A DNA stretch of 10,348 nucleotides from DATBDM01 sp036269915 (GCA_036269915.1 DATBDM010000111.1:1-10348); one strand, 5' to 3'; counted from the first letter of the stretch, positions 1 through 10,154 are shown. A program made the numbers and translations. Notes: a model not told the origin generated them from the letters alone.

Positions 1-1674
<1,674 letters not shown>

Positions 1675-1918
1675 GTGTGTATGAAGTCTACGGTCTCCGA
1701 CGGGATGGACACGGGCGCCTTGAAGGCGCGATTGAAGCCGCGGCGGGCCACCGCGGTCTCCCAGCACTCACGGGCGGGATGGAGCCACGCGCCCCGTCCA
1801 GGCAACGTCCCGTGGGGGTCGGGCACGACCCGGCCCTCCACGGTAGCGAAGCGGTGCAGCGCGGCGCGCGGGACGCTCATCCCGCAGCCCGCGCAGCGCC
1901 TGGCTTGCGGCCCGCCCG

Positions 1919-3199
<1,281 letters not shown>

Positions 3200-3202
3200 G
3201 GG

Positions 3203-3628
3203 CTACTCCCCCAGCAGATTCGATCGATGGATGTCGTGGTAGGCGATCGACACGACGCCCGTGTCGGCGGCGACGGTGATCTCGTCGTCGGTCGCTCCCA
3301 GCAGCTCGCCCGTGAAGGATCGCCGGGAATCGGCACCCGCCCGCCCGCCGCGGGTGCGGACGCGCGCCTTCCGGCCGACGAAGCGGCGGAAGTGCTCCGG
3401 CTTGGTGAGCGGGCGCTCGGTCCCGGGCGAGGAGACCTCGAGCGCGTACCGCTCACGGATCTCGGGGAGCTGACGGGTCACGCGCTCGCAGAGCTCGAGC
3501 GTCACGCCGTCGGGGTGATCGATGAACAGACGCACGACACGGCCGCCGACGACCTCCGCGAGGATCACCTCGACGGTCGGTTCGGTCTCGGCCAGACGGG
3601 CCTCGATGTCGGTCTGGATCGCGCTCAT
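3203..3628 (-). CDS. rimP: Ribosome maturation factor RimP
   Basis: RimP helps 30S subunit maturation. The protein is 141 aa, at the short end for the family (roughly 150-180). Seen motifs are VVRLFIDHPDGVTLELCERV (about 31-50), the highly conserved ALEVSSPGTERPL (about 62-74), then KPEHFRRFVGRKARV, and a C-terminal SH3-like barrel ending in AYHDIHRSNL. The reading frame stays open upstream to 3739, but that stretch runs through the hairpin at 3661-3684 and does not resemble RimP. ATG 3628 with GGAGG 8 nt upstream gives the family-like N-terminus. It is the first gene of the rimP-nusA-ylxR-infB operon and lies 3 bp upstream of nusA. Expression may be controlled by the leader hairpin. Confidence 0.96.
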   Translation of the reverse strand: MSAIQTDIEARLAETEPTVEVILAEVVGGRVVRLFIDHPDGVTLELCERVTRQLPEIRERYALEVSSPGTERPLTKPEHFRRFVGRKARVRTRGGRAGADSRRSFTGELLGATDDEITVAADTGVVSIAYHDIHRSNLLGE

Positions 3629-3636
3629 TGTCACCC

Positions 3637-3641
3637 CCTCC
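3637..3641 (-). promoter_or_regulatory. rimP ribosome binding site
   Basis: GGAGG on the minus strand, 8 nt upstream of ATG 3628. It supports that ATG over upstream in-frame starts as far as 3739. Confidence 0.75.
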
Positions 3642-3660
3642 GATCGGTCCTTTACATGAA

Positions 3661-3684
3661 GAAAGCGGGCGAGCGCCCGCTTTC
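3661..3684 (-). terminator. Perfect 10-bp hairpin in the rimP leader: intrinsic terminator or attenuator
   Basis: The arms GAAAGCGGGC (3661-3670) and GCCCGCTTTC (3675-3684) are exact inverted complements around a 4-nt loop. On the minus-strand RNA the hairpin is followed by a short U-rich run (UUUCUUC), the layout of an intrinsic terminator with a weak U-tract. It sits between the TPR gene and rimP, only 33 bp ahead of the rimP start. It could end upstream transcription or act as an attenuator in the leader of the nusA operon. In B. subtilis, NusA is known to autoregulate by promoting termination ahead of its own operon. The structure is certain; the role is inferred. Confidence 0.75.
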
Positions 3685-3719
3685 GGAATACGGCCCGAGG
3701 CCGTGAAAGCTGTGTCATC

Positions 3720-3725
3720 AGGGTA
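3720..3725 (-). promoter_or_regulatory. Candidate -10 element for the rimP-nusA-infB operon
   Basis: TACCCT on the minus strand fits the actinobacterial TANNNT -10 pattern and lies upstream of the leader hairpin, so a transcript from here would carry it. No convincing -35 hexamer is seen 16-18 nt further upstream, so this is only a candidate. Confidence 0.25.
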
Positions 3726-3914
3726 GCACCGGGACGCAAGCCCGGAGCCGCCCGTGAGCAGCTCTCAGTCGTTCCCGTGCACCGTCACGGACGCCCGCTG
3801 GAGGGTCCAGCGCACGCTCGCGGAGCGGGCACGGCGGCTCCGGCGACATGGGCGACCGGGTCCGCGAGGGCGAGCTGGCCCATGCCGGCGCCGATGACTC
3901 GATGCACCCGCGCG

Positions 3915-4274
3915 TCAGGCCGCTGCGCGGGCGCGGTCGCGGTAGATCCGGTAGTCGCGCCGGTCCGGCTTCATGGTCGCCGCGAGCACGAGCGGCTTGC
4001 GCGCCTCGGCCGGCCGGCCGAGCTCCATCAGGGCCCGCCCCAGGCAGAACAGCGCGTAGTCGTTCGTCGGCGCCTGCTCGACGACGGCCTCGAACTCCCG
4101 GCGCGCCTCCTCGAAGTGGCGGGAACGGAAGTACGCACGCCCCAGCGCCTCGCGGATCGACGTCTTCTCGGGCTCCAGCCTGGCCGCCTTGGCGAGGGGC
4201 ACCGTGGCCTGGTGGAACTCCCCCTCGGCCAGCAGGGCGTGGCCGCGCTGGTAGAGGTCGTACACGTCGTCCAT
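3915..4274 (-). CDS. Small TPR-repeat protein
   Basis: The 119-aa protein is made almost entirely of tetratricopeptide-like helix pairs. Three repeats of about 34 residues lie at about 4-37 (YDLYQRGHALLAEGEFHQA), 38-71 (REALGRAYFRSRHFEEARRE) and 72-105 (YALFCLGRALMELGRPAEAR), each with the small/aromatic pattern of TPRs. A basic tail follows. There is no signal peptide or membrane segment, so it is probably a cytoplasmic protein-binding scaffold; its partner is unknown. ATG 4274 is preferred over an in-frame TTG at 4283 because the repeat begins right after the ATG, but no Shine-Dalgarno is visible for either. It lies 31 bp downstream of the transglutaminase gene on the same strand, so it may belong to that operon or have its own promoter. 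Confidence 0.85.
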   Translation of the reverse strand: MDDVYDLYQRGHALLAEGEFHQATVPLAKAARLEPEKTSIREALGRAYFRSRHFEEARREFEAVVEQAPTNDYALFCLGRALMELGRPAEARKPLVLAATMKPDRRDYRIYRDRARAAA

Positions 4275-4282
4275 GTGGAGCA

Positions 4283-4288
4283 AGTGTA
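4283..4288 (-). promoter_or_regulatory. Candidate -10 for a leaderless TPR transcript
   Basis: TACACT on the minus strand ends 8 nt before ATG 4274, the distance expected when transcription starts at or next to the start codon. It fits TANNNT, and the lack of a Shine-Dalgarno agrees with leaderless initiation. There is no clear -35 box, so confidence is low. Confidence 0.3.
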
Positions 4289-4305
4289 AAGGGCGATCCG
4301 GGCGC

Positions 4306-6516
4306 TCAGAGCGGGGGCAGCGCCCACCAGGCGCGCAGGCGGCCGCCCACCCCGTGGCCGCGGCCCAGCTCGGTCCGCAGCGCGCGGCGCTGCGAGCGGG
4401 TCGGCTCCGCGGTACGCCCGGCGTAGCGGGCGTCCTGGATCGCGCGGATGTAGGCCGCCGCGGCCGGGGTCCGGGCGAAGGCGGACTCGAGCGCGCTCAG
4501 CGTCGTGCCCGGTGCCCCACCGCGGCCCGTCCGGCGCAGCGCGCGCTCGAGTTCGTCGACCGCCGGGGGCGCGGGGCGGCGGATGCGCCAGACCGCCCAG
4601 GCCGCGGCGGCGACCGCGAGCAGACCGACGACGACCAGCAGGGGGATCCGCCACCACGGCGCCGGGTCGGCGACGGCGGCGGCCCGGATGCGCGTGCCGC
4701 CCTTGTCGCCCGGCAGCAGCGGCGCGCTCGCGGGCCGGCCGCTCGGGCCGGTGCCGGTCGCCTCGTCGGGCTGGTTGCGCGGCGGTGCGGCCGCCGGGGT
4801 CGGGTCGAAGGTCACCCAGCCGATGCCCGAGTACCAGACCTCGACCCAGGAATGGGCGTCGAGGTCGCGCACGACGTACTCGTTCGCCCGCCGGTCGAGC
4901 GCGCCCGAGGTGAAGCCGGTCGAGACCCGCGCGGGGACGCCGCCCATGCGCAACAGCAGCGCCATCGCGCCGGAGTACTGCTGGCAATAGCCCGTCTTGG
5001 CCTTGAGCAGGAAGCCGGCCAGGTTCTCCGCCGCCGGGGGCGGCGACTCGGTGTAGGAGAAGGCGGCGCCGCCGAGGTAGCGCAGCACCTTCGCGACGTA
5101 GTCCTCCTGGTCGTGGGTGCCGCGCTTGAGCCGTCCGACGAGCTTCCAGACGCCCGCGTAGGGACCGCGGGTGAGAACGTCGCGCGCCGCCGCGTAGCTG
5201 CCGGCGGTGGTGCCGTCCTTGGCCGCGACGGGCAGCTGGCCCGAGCCGTAGCTGGGGAAGTACAGGAGCTGGTCGACGACCGGGTTGACGGGCAGCGGCG
5301 GCTTCTGGGGCAGGTACACCCGCAGGTAGGGCCAGACGATCCGGTCGTCGGCCGGCGGGGCGGCGTGGCGCTCCTCCTCGGTCGGCTGCGGCGAGTAGAT
5401 CTGGGCCGTGTAGGCGTCGCCGCGTTGCAGCGTGCGCGGCGCGCCGAAGGTCCCGTCGCCCTCCATCGTCGTCAGGTCGCCCGGCGAGTTGACGTCGAAC
5501 GCGTAGCCGCCGGTGATGAACTGGTTGGTCCGCAGGTTCTGGACCGTGACGCGGATGTTCTCCGTCCAGCGGTCGACGGCCTCGGGGTCCTGCGGCGTGG
5601 AGATGTCGGTCGAGAAGCCGTCGTCGCCGTGGACCCAGTGGCGCCCGTCGAACGTCGTCAGGTTCTCGGCCTTCCAGTAGGCGGGCCGCTTGGCGCGCAC
5701 GCGCAGCATCTCGCGGCCGTCGCGCGGCCAGTGCAGCGGCCCGTAGGTGTGATTCCACGAGTAGGCCGTCGTCTTGGAGGTGGAGGCGTCGAGCGCCCAC
5801 GCCTCGTAGTCGAACCACGGCGTGTCGGAGTTGATCAGCGGCGCGATCAGCAGCCCGCCGACGATGACCACGCCCGCCACGGCGCCCGCGAGCCGGACGT
5901 CGCGTACGCGCAGCCGCTCGAGCCGCAGGAAGGCGAGCACGAGCATCGCCAGCACCGCGCCGCGCAGGAACTCGCCGGCGAAGGCGAGCGTCACCGTCGG
6001 CACGGCGTAGAGGACGACGAGCAGCAGCAGCGCGAGCCCGGGCACGCCGAGGCGCCCGGCGCGCCGCGGCCAGAAGGCGGCCAGCGCGGCGACCGCGACG
6101 AGCGCGGTCCCCCCGACCGGGATGACGAGCCGGATCCACGGATCGAACCCGCGATAGGGCACGCGCACGCCCGGCAGTCCCTGGATGCCGCGCGTGATCC
6201 CGGAGGCCAGCTCGTCCCAGTGCGACGGGTGCAGCAGCGTGCGCGGCATGCCCCCGGCGAGCATCGCCAGCACGAGCGCGACGACGGCGATGACGACGCC
6301 GGCCAGTTGCGGATAGCGGCCCGGCAACGCGCGCGCACTCCACAGCGCGACCGCGACGCCCAGCGCGATCAGCAGGGCGAGCGCCCCACGCCCCGGCACG
6401 CCCGGCTGGAGCAGCGCCATCCAGTGCAGGACCGCGAAGCCGGCCAGCAGGAAGAACGCGAGCCCGCGCGCGACCGGCAGCGGGAGGGTCGGGTCCCGTG
6501 CGTCGCGCGCGTCCAT
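4306..6516 (-). CDS. TgpA-type membrane transglutaminase-like protein (DUF3488 / transglutaminase core / DUF4129-like)
   Basis: 736 aa. The N-terminus has about seven hydrophobic helices (roughly 13-36, 44-64, 70-89, 128-149, 156-179, 183-199, 209-228). A large extracytoplasmic region (229-620) follows, then one more membrane helix (about 621-643) and a cytoplasmic tail of DUF4129 style (about 652-736). The transglutaminase/protease-like triad is intact: Cys511 in KTGYCQQYSGAMALLLR, His555 in DLDAHSWVEVW and Asp571 in GWVTFDPTP. This matches the architecture of P. aeruginosa TgpA, a membrane protein whose papain-like domain faces outside the membrane. The substrate is unknown; cell-envelope protein processing or crosslinking is plausible. 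ATG 6516 overlaps the DUF58 stop by 1 bp (TGATG), with GGAG at 6524-6527. The frame is open upstream to 8352, but that part is antisense-frame shadow over the DUF58 and moxR genes. Confidence 0.93.
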   Translation of the reverse strand: MDARDARDPTLPLPVARGLAFFLLAGFAVLHWMALLQPGVPGRGALALLIALGVAVALWSARALPGRYPQLAGVVIAVVALVLAMLAGGMPRTLLHPSHWDELASGITRGIQGLPGVRVPYRGFDPWIRLVIPVGGTALVAVAALAAFWPRRAGRLGVPGLALLLLVVLYAVPTVTLAFAGEFLRGAVLAMLVLAFLRLERLRVRDVRLAGAVAGVVIVGGLLIAPLINSDTPWFDYEAWALDASTSKTTAYSWNHTYGPLHWPRDGREMLRVRAKRPAYWKAENLTTFDGRHWVHGDDGFSTDISTPQDPEAVDRWTENIRVTVQNLRTNQFITGGYAFDVNSPGDLTTMEGDGTFGAPRTLQRGDAYTAQIYSPQPTEEERHAAPPADDRIVWPYLRVYLPQKPPLPVNPVVDQLLYFPSYGSGQLPVAAKDGTTAGSYAAARDVLTRGPYAGVWKLVGRLKRGTHDQEDYVAKVLRYLGGAAFSYTESPPPAAENLAGFLLKAKTGYCQQYSGAMALLLRMGGVPARVSTGFTSGALDRRANEYVVRDLDAHSWVEVWYSGIGWVTFDPTPAAAPPRNQPDEATGTGPSGRPASAPLLPGDKGGTRIRAAAVADPAPWWRIPLLVVVGLLAVAAAAWAVWRIRRPAPPAVDELERALRRTGRGGAPGTTLSALESAFARTPAAAAYIRAIQDARYAGRTAEPTRSQRRALRTELGRGHGVGGRLRAWWALPPL

Positions 6517-7619
6517 CAGCCGGCTCCGCTCGAGGCGGCCGCGAGCGCGGCGGCGGCCCCGGTCCGCGTCGCGACGTAGCCGAAGCAGCCGGAGACCTCG
6601 ATCACGGCGCGCCGGCCCGGCAGCTCGGCGGGGAGGATCAGCAGGCAGCCCCCGGGCGTACGCCCGAGCCCCCGCGGCGGGCGGTCCATCGGCCGCGCGG
6701 CGACGAGCATCACGAGCCCGCGGCGATTCTGCGCCGCGACCAGCGACGGCCCAGTGTGGTCGCCGACCAGCGCCAGGCGCACGTGCGCCTGCGGCCACCC
6801 GAGCAGGTCCGGCTCGATCACGCTCGCGCGGCGGTCGCCCGGCAGGAGCAGGGCGCAGCCCTGGCGGCGCGCGAAGTGCACGGTCAGCGACGCGGCGGCG
6901 CGGACGGCGGCGTCGAGCGACTCCTCCGAGGTCGGCGAACGGGGGTCCATGACGACCAGCGGCCGCGAGTCGGCCTCGGAGATCAGCTTGCGCTCCATCA
7001 GCCCGGCGCCGCGCGCGAGCGCCGGCCAGTGGATGCGCGAGGCCGGCGAGCCGTCGCGGGCGGGGCGCAGGCCGTCGATCTCGGTCTCGGCGGCGGCGAT
7101 CAGCGCCGCGCGCGCGTGCGCGGCCATCGCGTCGCCCCCGCCGCCCGTGGCCACGACGGGCGACGTGCGCGGGAGCACGAGCAGCTCGTCGCCGTGGGCC
7201 CCGCGCACCGTCCGCTCGGCGAGCCCGAAGGGATCGCGCAGGACGAGTGCCGGCGGCTCGAGCATCCGGCGCCCGCGGCGGGCGAAGGTCACCTCGACGT
7301 GCACGCGGGCGCGGCGTCCGCCGGGCTTGAAGCGCACCGGCTCGGGCAGCAGCGGCTCGTCGATCCAGCCCGGCGGCAGCGGCAGCCGGCCGGCGAAGGC
7401 GTCGATCTCGACCTGCAGCGGCTCCTCCTCGACGACGCTGCGGCGGCTGATCGCGCGCTGCACGCGCGCCCCGCGGGCGCCGAGGCCGATCCAGACGGCG
7501 GCGCCGAGGCCGAGCAGCACGAGCGCCGAGCCCGTGACGTAGAGCGGCTCGGCGTCGAAGGTCCCGGCGACGAGCAGCAGCAACAGGCCGAGGCCCGCGC
7601 AGCCTGCCGCCGAGCGCAC
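6516..7619 (-). CDS. DUF58 domain membrane-anchored protein
   Basis: 367 aa. Two N-terminal hydrophobic helices (about 4-19 and 27-48) are followed by a variable beta-rich region. The DUF58 signature lies at about 183-211: GLRPARDGSPASRIHWPALA, then RGAGLMERKL, corresponding to the family pattern R.Y.pGD..R.IhW..sAr.g.L. The conserved Asp after the Arg is kept (RD), while the usual Tyr-Pro is altered to Pro-Ala. A VWA-like fold is expected for the following part (LVVMDPRS at about 221). DUF58 proteins are almost always next to a MoxR ATPase, as here, and are thought to be its partner or substrate. The GTG start at 7619 is backed by AGGAG at 7626-7630, 6 nt upstream, which overlaps the moxR stop codon. 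The gene lies 9 bp after moxR and runs into the transglutaminase gene. The family is confident; the biochemical role is unknown. Confidence 0.9.
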   Translation of the reverse strand: MRSAAGCAGLGLLLLLVAGTFDAEPLYVTGSALVLLGLGAAVWIGLGARGARVQRAISRRSVVEEEPLQVEIDAFAGRLPLPPGWIDEPLLPEPVRFKPGGRRARVHVEVTFARRGRRMLEPPALVLRDPFGLAERTVRGAHGDELLVLPRTSPVVATGGGGDAMAAHARAALIAAAETEIDGLRPARDGSPASRIHWPALARGAGLMERKLISEADSRPLVVMDPRSPTSEESLDAAVRAAASLTVHFARRQGCALLLPGDRRASVIEPDLLGWPQAHVRLALVGDHTGPSLVAAQNRRGLVMLVAARPMDRPPRGLGRTPGGCLLILPAELPGRRAVIEVSGCFGYVATRTGAAAALAAASSGAG

Positions 7620-7625
7620 CGCGCG

Positions 7626-7630
7626 CTCCT
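7626..7630 (-). promoter_or_regulatory. Ribosome binding site of the DUF58 gene
   Basis: AGGAG on the minus strand, 6 nt before the GTG at 7619 and overlapping the TAG stop of moxR (7629-7631). It decides for the GTG start and indicates coupled translation. Confidence 0.75.
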
Positions 7631-8600
7631 AGAGCGCCGGAGTCGCCGACACGGCGTCGGTGACGATCGTCGCCCGCTCGATCCCCGCCGCCTCGGGGAC
7701 GAGCATCAGCCGGTGCGCGAGGACCGACGGCGCCAGCGCCTGGACGTCGTCGGGCAGCGCGTGGTCGCGGCCCTGTACGAGCGCGCGCGCCTTGGCGGCG
7801 CGCAGCAGCATCAGCCCCGCGCGCGGGGAGGCGCCGAGCTCGACGCGCTCGTCGACGCGCGTGCGCCGCAGCAGCGCCACGACGTAGTCGCGCAGCGCCT
7901 TCGAGGCGTGGACGCGCATGGCGGACTCGATCGAGTCGAGCACCTCGGCGCGGTCGGCGACCGCTTCGAGCTCGAGCACGCGGTCGCCGGACTCGTGGCC
8001 CGCGAGCATGCCCGCCTCGTCGGCGGCCTCGGGGTAGCCGAGCGACAGGCGCACCATGAAGCGGTCGACCTGCGCCTCGGGGAGCGGGTAGGTGCCCTCG
8101 TACTCGACCGGGTTCTGGGTCGCGAAGACCATGAACGGGCGCGCGAGCTCGTGCGAGTGCGCGTCGACGGTGACGTGGCGCTCCTGCATGCACTCGAGCA
8201 GGCCCGACTGGGTCTTCGGCGAGGCGCGGTTGACCTCGTCCACGAGCACCACGTTGGCGAAGATCGGGCCGGGCCGGAACTCGAAGCGCGCCTCGCGCTG
8301 GTTGTAGACGTTGGTGCCGACGATGTCGGCGGGCAGCAGGTCGGCGGTGCACTGGACGCGCGCGAAGGCGCAGTCGATCGAGCGCGACAGCGCCCGCGCG
8401 AGCGCGGTCTTGCCTACGCCCGGGTAGTCCTCGACGAGGATATGGCCCTCGGCGAAGAGCGTGACGAGGACCCGCTCGAGCACGTCGTCGCGGACCTTCA
8501 CGGCGCGGCGGACGTTGCCCGCGATGCGCTCGGCCACGCCGACGGCCGCCTCGACCTCCTCGGGCGCGACGTTCTCGGGGACGGGCTCGATCGGCTCCAT
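7629..8600 (-). CDS. MoxR-family AAA+ ATPase
   Basis: 323 aa, the typical MoxR length. Walker A is DYPGVGKTA (58-66, Lys64), Walker B VVLVDEVNRA (117-126, Asp121/Glu122), sensor 1 is Asn163 in FATQNPVEYEGTYPLPEA, and the likely arginine finger is Arg180 in QVDRFMVRL. Sensor 2 is Arg260 in GASPRAG. The insertion EARFEFRPGPIFA between the Walker motifs is characteristic of MoxR. These cytosolic ATPases act as chaperone-like remodelers and are commonly encoded beside DUF58 and VWA or transglutaminase proteins. The ATG at 8600 is 2 bp after the coaBC stop; only a weak AAGG lies about 11 nt upstream, so translation probably depends on ribosomes finishing coaBC. It is first in the module moxR-DUF58-transglutaminase. 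Confidence 0.96.
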   Translation of the reverse strand: MEPIEPVPENVAPEEVEAAVGVAERIAGNVRRAVKVRDDVLERVLVTLFAEGHILVEDYPGVGKTALARALSRSIDCAFARVQCTADLLPADIVGTNVYNQREARFEFRPGPIFANVVLVDEVNRASPKTQSGLLECMQERHVTVDAHSHELARPFMVFATQNPVEYEGTYPLPEAQVDRFMVRLSLGYPEAADEAGMLAGHESGDRVLELEAVADRAEVLDSIESAMRVHASKALRDYVVALLRRTRVDERVELGASPRAGLMLLRAAKARALVQGRDHALPDDVQALAPSVLAHRLMLVPEAAGIERATIVTDAVSATPAL

Positions 8601-8602
8601 GA

Positions 8603-9865
8603 TCAGCGGCGCACCTTGCTGTCGGTATATGAACGATGGCTAAGCACCGTGTCGAGGATTACGCGCGCAACCTCGACCTTGCTCGATCGTGCCACGTGAC
8701 GCTCCTCCGAGTCCAGCACGATCACCACTTCGTTGTCGGGGGTATCGAAGCCGATGCCGGGCGCGCCGATGTCGTTGACCACCACCGCGTCGAGCCCCTT
8801 GCGTTCGCGCTTGGCGCGGCCGTAGGCGACCGCCTCCTCCCCGTGCTCGGCCGCGAAGCCGACCAGCAGCTGGCCCGGGCGCCGCCGCGCGGCGAGGCTC
8901 GAGAGCACGTCCTCGGTGCGCTCGAGCCGCAAGTCGAGCGCCTCCCCCGTCGCGTCCTTCTTGAGCTTGCCCGCGTGCGGCGAGGCCGGCCGGTAGTCGG
9001 CGACGGCGGCCGCCATCAGCAGGACGTCGGCGTCGTCGAAGCGCGCGTCACAGGCGGCGGCAAGCTCGGCGGCGGTGACCACGGGGACGACCTCGACCCC
9101 GGTCGGCGCGGACAGTGTCACGTTGGCGGCGACGAGCGTCACCCGCGCCCCGCGGCGGGCCGCTTCCTCGGCGAGCGCGTAGCCCATGCGGCCGGAGGAA
9201 CGGTTGCCGACGTAGCGGACCGCGTCGATCGGCTCGCGCGTCCCGCCCGCGGTGACCAGGACGTGCAGGCCGGCCATGTGGGCGGAGTCCGGATCCCCGA
9301 TCGCGGCCTCGACCGCGGCCAGCAGCTCGGGCGGCTCGGGCAGGCGCCCGATGCCGCGCTCGCCGATCGAGGCGAGCGAGCCCGTCCCGGGCTCGAGCAC
9401 GCGCGCGCCGCGCTCGCGCAGGCGGGAGAGGTTCGCCTGCGTGGCGGGGTGCTCGTACATCGCCGCGTTCATCGCCGGGGCGACGATCAGCGGCGCGCGG
9501 CAGGCGAGCGCAGCGGCGGTCAGCAGGTTGTCGGCGATCCCCGCGGCGAGCTTGGCGACGGTGTTCGCCGAGGCGGGGGCGATCAGGAAGGCGTCGGCGC
9601 GCTCGACCAGCGCGAGGTGCGAGAGCGGAGCGTGCTGCGGGAGCGGGTCGCCGGGGAAGACGCCCCGCATCGGGTCGGGCTCCCACTCGGTGAGCAGGAC
9701 CGGGGCGCCGGTGATGCCGGCGAAGGAGGCGGTCCCGACGAAGCGCGTCGAGGCCTCGGTCTGCACGACGCGGACGCTGTGCCCGGCCTTCATGGCCAGG
9801 CGCGTCAACTCCAGTGCCTTGTAGGCGGCGATCCCGCCGCTGACCCCGAGCAGGAGACGGGCCAT
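8603..9865 (-). CDS. coaBC: Bifunctional phosphopantothenoylcysteine decarboxylase / phosphopantothenate-cysteine ligase
   Basis: CoaBC makes 4'-phosphopantetheine from 4'-phosphopantothenate and cysteine for coenzyme A. The protein is 420 aa, the normal size. CoaC half (1-190): flavoprotein start LLLGVSGGIAAYKA, catalytic His83 in PLSHLAL, PASANT (97-102), and Asn133 in APAMNAAMYEHP. The segment that usually contains the active-site Cys (ACGDxGxGRM) reads LASIGERGIGRLPEP, with Ile167 at the Cys position. CoaB half (199-420): TAGGTREPIDAVRYVGNRSS with Asn221, GRMGYALAEEA, AAAVADYRP, KLKK (300-303), LLVGFAAE and VVVNDIG. ATG 9865 has GGAG 6 nt upstream at 9872-9875 and lies 24 bp after rpoZ. 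moxR follows after 2 bp. Confidence 0.97.
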   Translation of the reverse strand: MARLLLGVSGGIAAYKALELTRLAMKAGHSVRVVQTEASTRFVGTASFAGITGAPVLLTEWEPDPMRGVFPGDPLPQHAPLSHLALVERADAFLIAPASANTVAKLAAGIADNLLTAAALACRAPLIVAPAMNAAMYEHPATQANLSRLRERGARVLEPGTGSLASIGERGIGRLPEPPELLAAVEAAIGDPDSAHMAGLHVLVTAGGTREPIDAVRYVGNRSSGRMGYALAEEAARRGARVTLVAANVTLSAPTGVEVVPVVTAAELAAACDARFDDADVLLMAAAVADYRPASPHAGKLKKDATGEALDLRLERTEDVLSSLAARRRPGQLLVGFAAEHGEEAVAYGRAKRERKGLDAVVVNDIGAPGIGFDTPDNEVVIVLDSEERHVARSSKVEVARVILDTVLSHRSYTDSKVRR

Positions 9866-9889
9866 GGCGGGCTCCGGTGCGGCGATTCC

Positions 9890-10117
9890 CTACCGGTAGT
9901 GGTAGTTGATCTTGCCGCTCGCGACTTCCTCGAGGGCGATCGTGAGGTAGTTCTTCGAGCCGGTGTCGACCATCGGGGGCGGGAACTCCTCGAAGGTGCC
10001 CTCACCGAGGTTGTGGTAGTACGAGTTGATCTGCCGCGCCCGCTTGGCGGCGACGATGACGCTCGCGTACGGCGAGTCCACATTCTCGAGCAGTCGGTCT
10101 ACGCGGGGTGAGATCAA
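9890..10117 (-). CDS. rpoZ: DNA-directed RNA polymerase omega subunit
   Basis: 75 aa. Omega assists folding and assembly of the beta' subunit. The protein matches actinobacterial omega: ISPRVDRLLENVDSPYASVI, then VAAKRARQINSYYHNLGEG, and the C-terminal TIALEEVASGKINYHYR. The start is TTG at 10117-10115, with a strong GGAGGA 6 nt upstream; the next in-frame ATG (within PPPMVD) is far inside conserved sequence. It lies between gmk and coaBC, a gene order common in bacteria. Confidence 0.97.
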   Translation of the reverse strand: MISPRVDRLLENVDSPYASVIVAAKRARQINSYYHNLGEGTFEEFPPPMVDTGSKNYLTIALEEVASGKINYHYR

Positions 10118-10123
10118 GGCGGT

Positions 10124-10129
10124 TCCTCC
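10124..10129 (-). promoter_or_regulatory. rpoZ ribosome binding site
   Basis: GGAGGA on the minus strand, 6 nt before TTG 10117. It is the strongest Shine-Dalgarno in the window and decides for the TTG start. Confidence 0.85.
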
Positions 10130-10148
10130 GTGGGGATTCGGCCTACTG

Positions 10149-10154
10149 ATGGTA
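10149..10154 (-). promoter_or_regulatory. Candidate -10 element upstream of rpoZ
   Basis: TACCAT (TANNNT) on the minus strand in the 75-bp gmk-rpoZ gap. A start about 7 nt downstream would give a leader of about 25 nt that includes the Shine-Dalgarno. No good -35 is visible, and no clear terminator separates gmk from rpoZ, so readthrough from gmk remains possible. Confidence 0.25.

Larger units (their letters stand above)
3629..3914. other. Intergenic region between TPR gene and rimP
   Basis: This 286-bp spacer is the largest in the window. It holds the strong hairpin at 3661-3684, a short inverted repeat CGGCC-3 nt-GGCCG at 3691-3703, and another, CCGGG-7 nt-CCCGG, at 3729-3745. It also holds the weak -10 candidate at 3720-3725. 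The rest (3746-3914) shows no recognisable RNA gene. A 40-codon frame at 3785-3907 on the minus strand has no good ribosome site and no family resemblance. The three stems together may form a structured leader for rimP. Confidence 0.6.

Noticed and set aside
3629..3739. Upstream extension of rimP to an in-frame ATG at 3739
   Set aside because: It would run through the hairpin, shows no family similarity, and the ATG at 3628 has a proper ribosome binding site.
3785..3907. 40-codon minus-strand frame starting GTG (VHRVIGAGMGQLALADP) between the TPR gene and rimP
   Set aside because: The start resembles a nucleotide-binding loop (VIGAG), but the frame is short, has no ribosome binding site, and the rest looks random; chance is the simpler explanation in GC-rich DNA.
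4028..6343. Second long minus-strand frame within the transglutaminase gene
   Set aside because: It is Arg/Ala-rich shadow; the true frame contains membrane helices and the Cys-His-Asp triad.
6517..8352. N-terminal extension of the transglutaminase frame up to 8352
   Set aside because: The extension overlaps the recognisable DUF58 and moxR genes in another frame and has shadow composition. ATG 6516 with GGAG and the TGATG overlap is the natural start.
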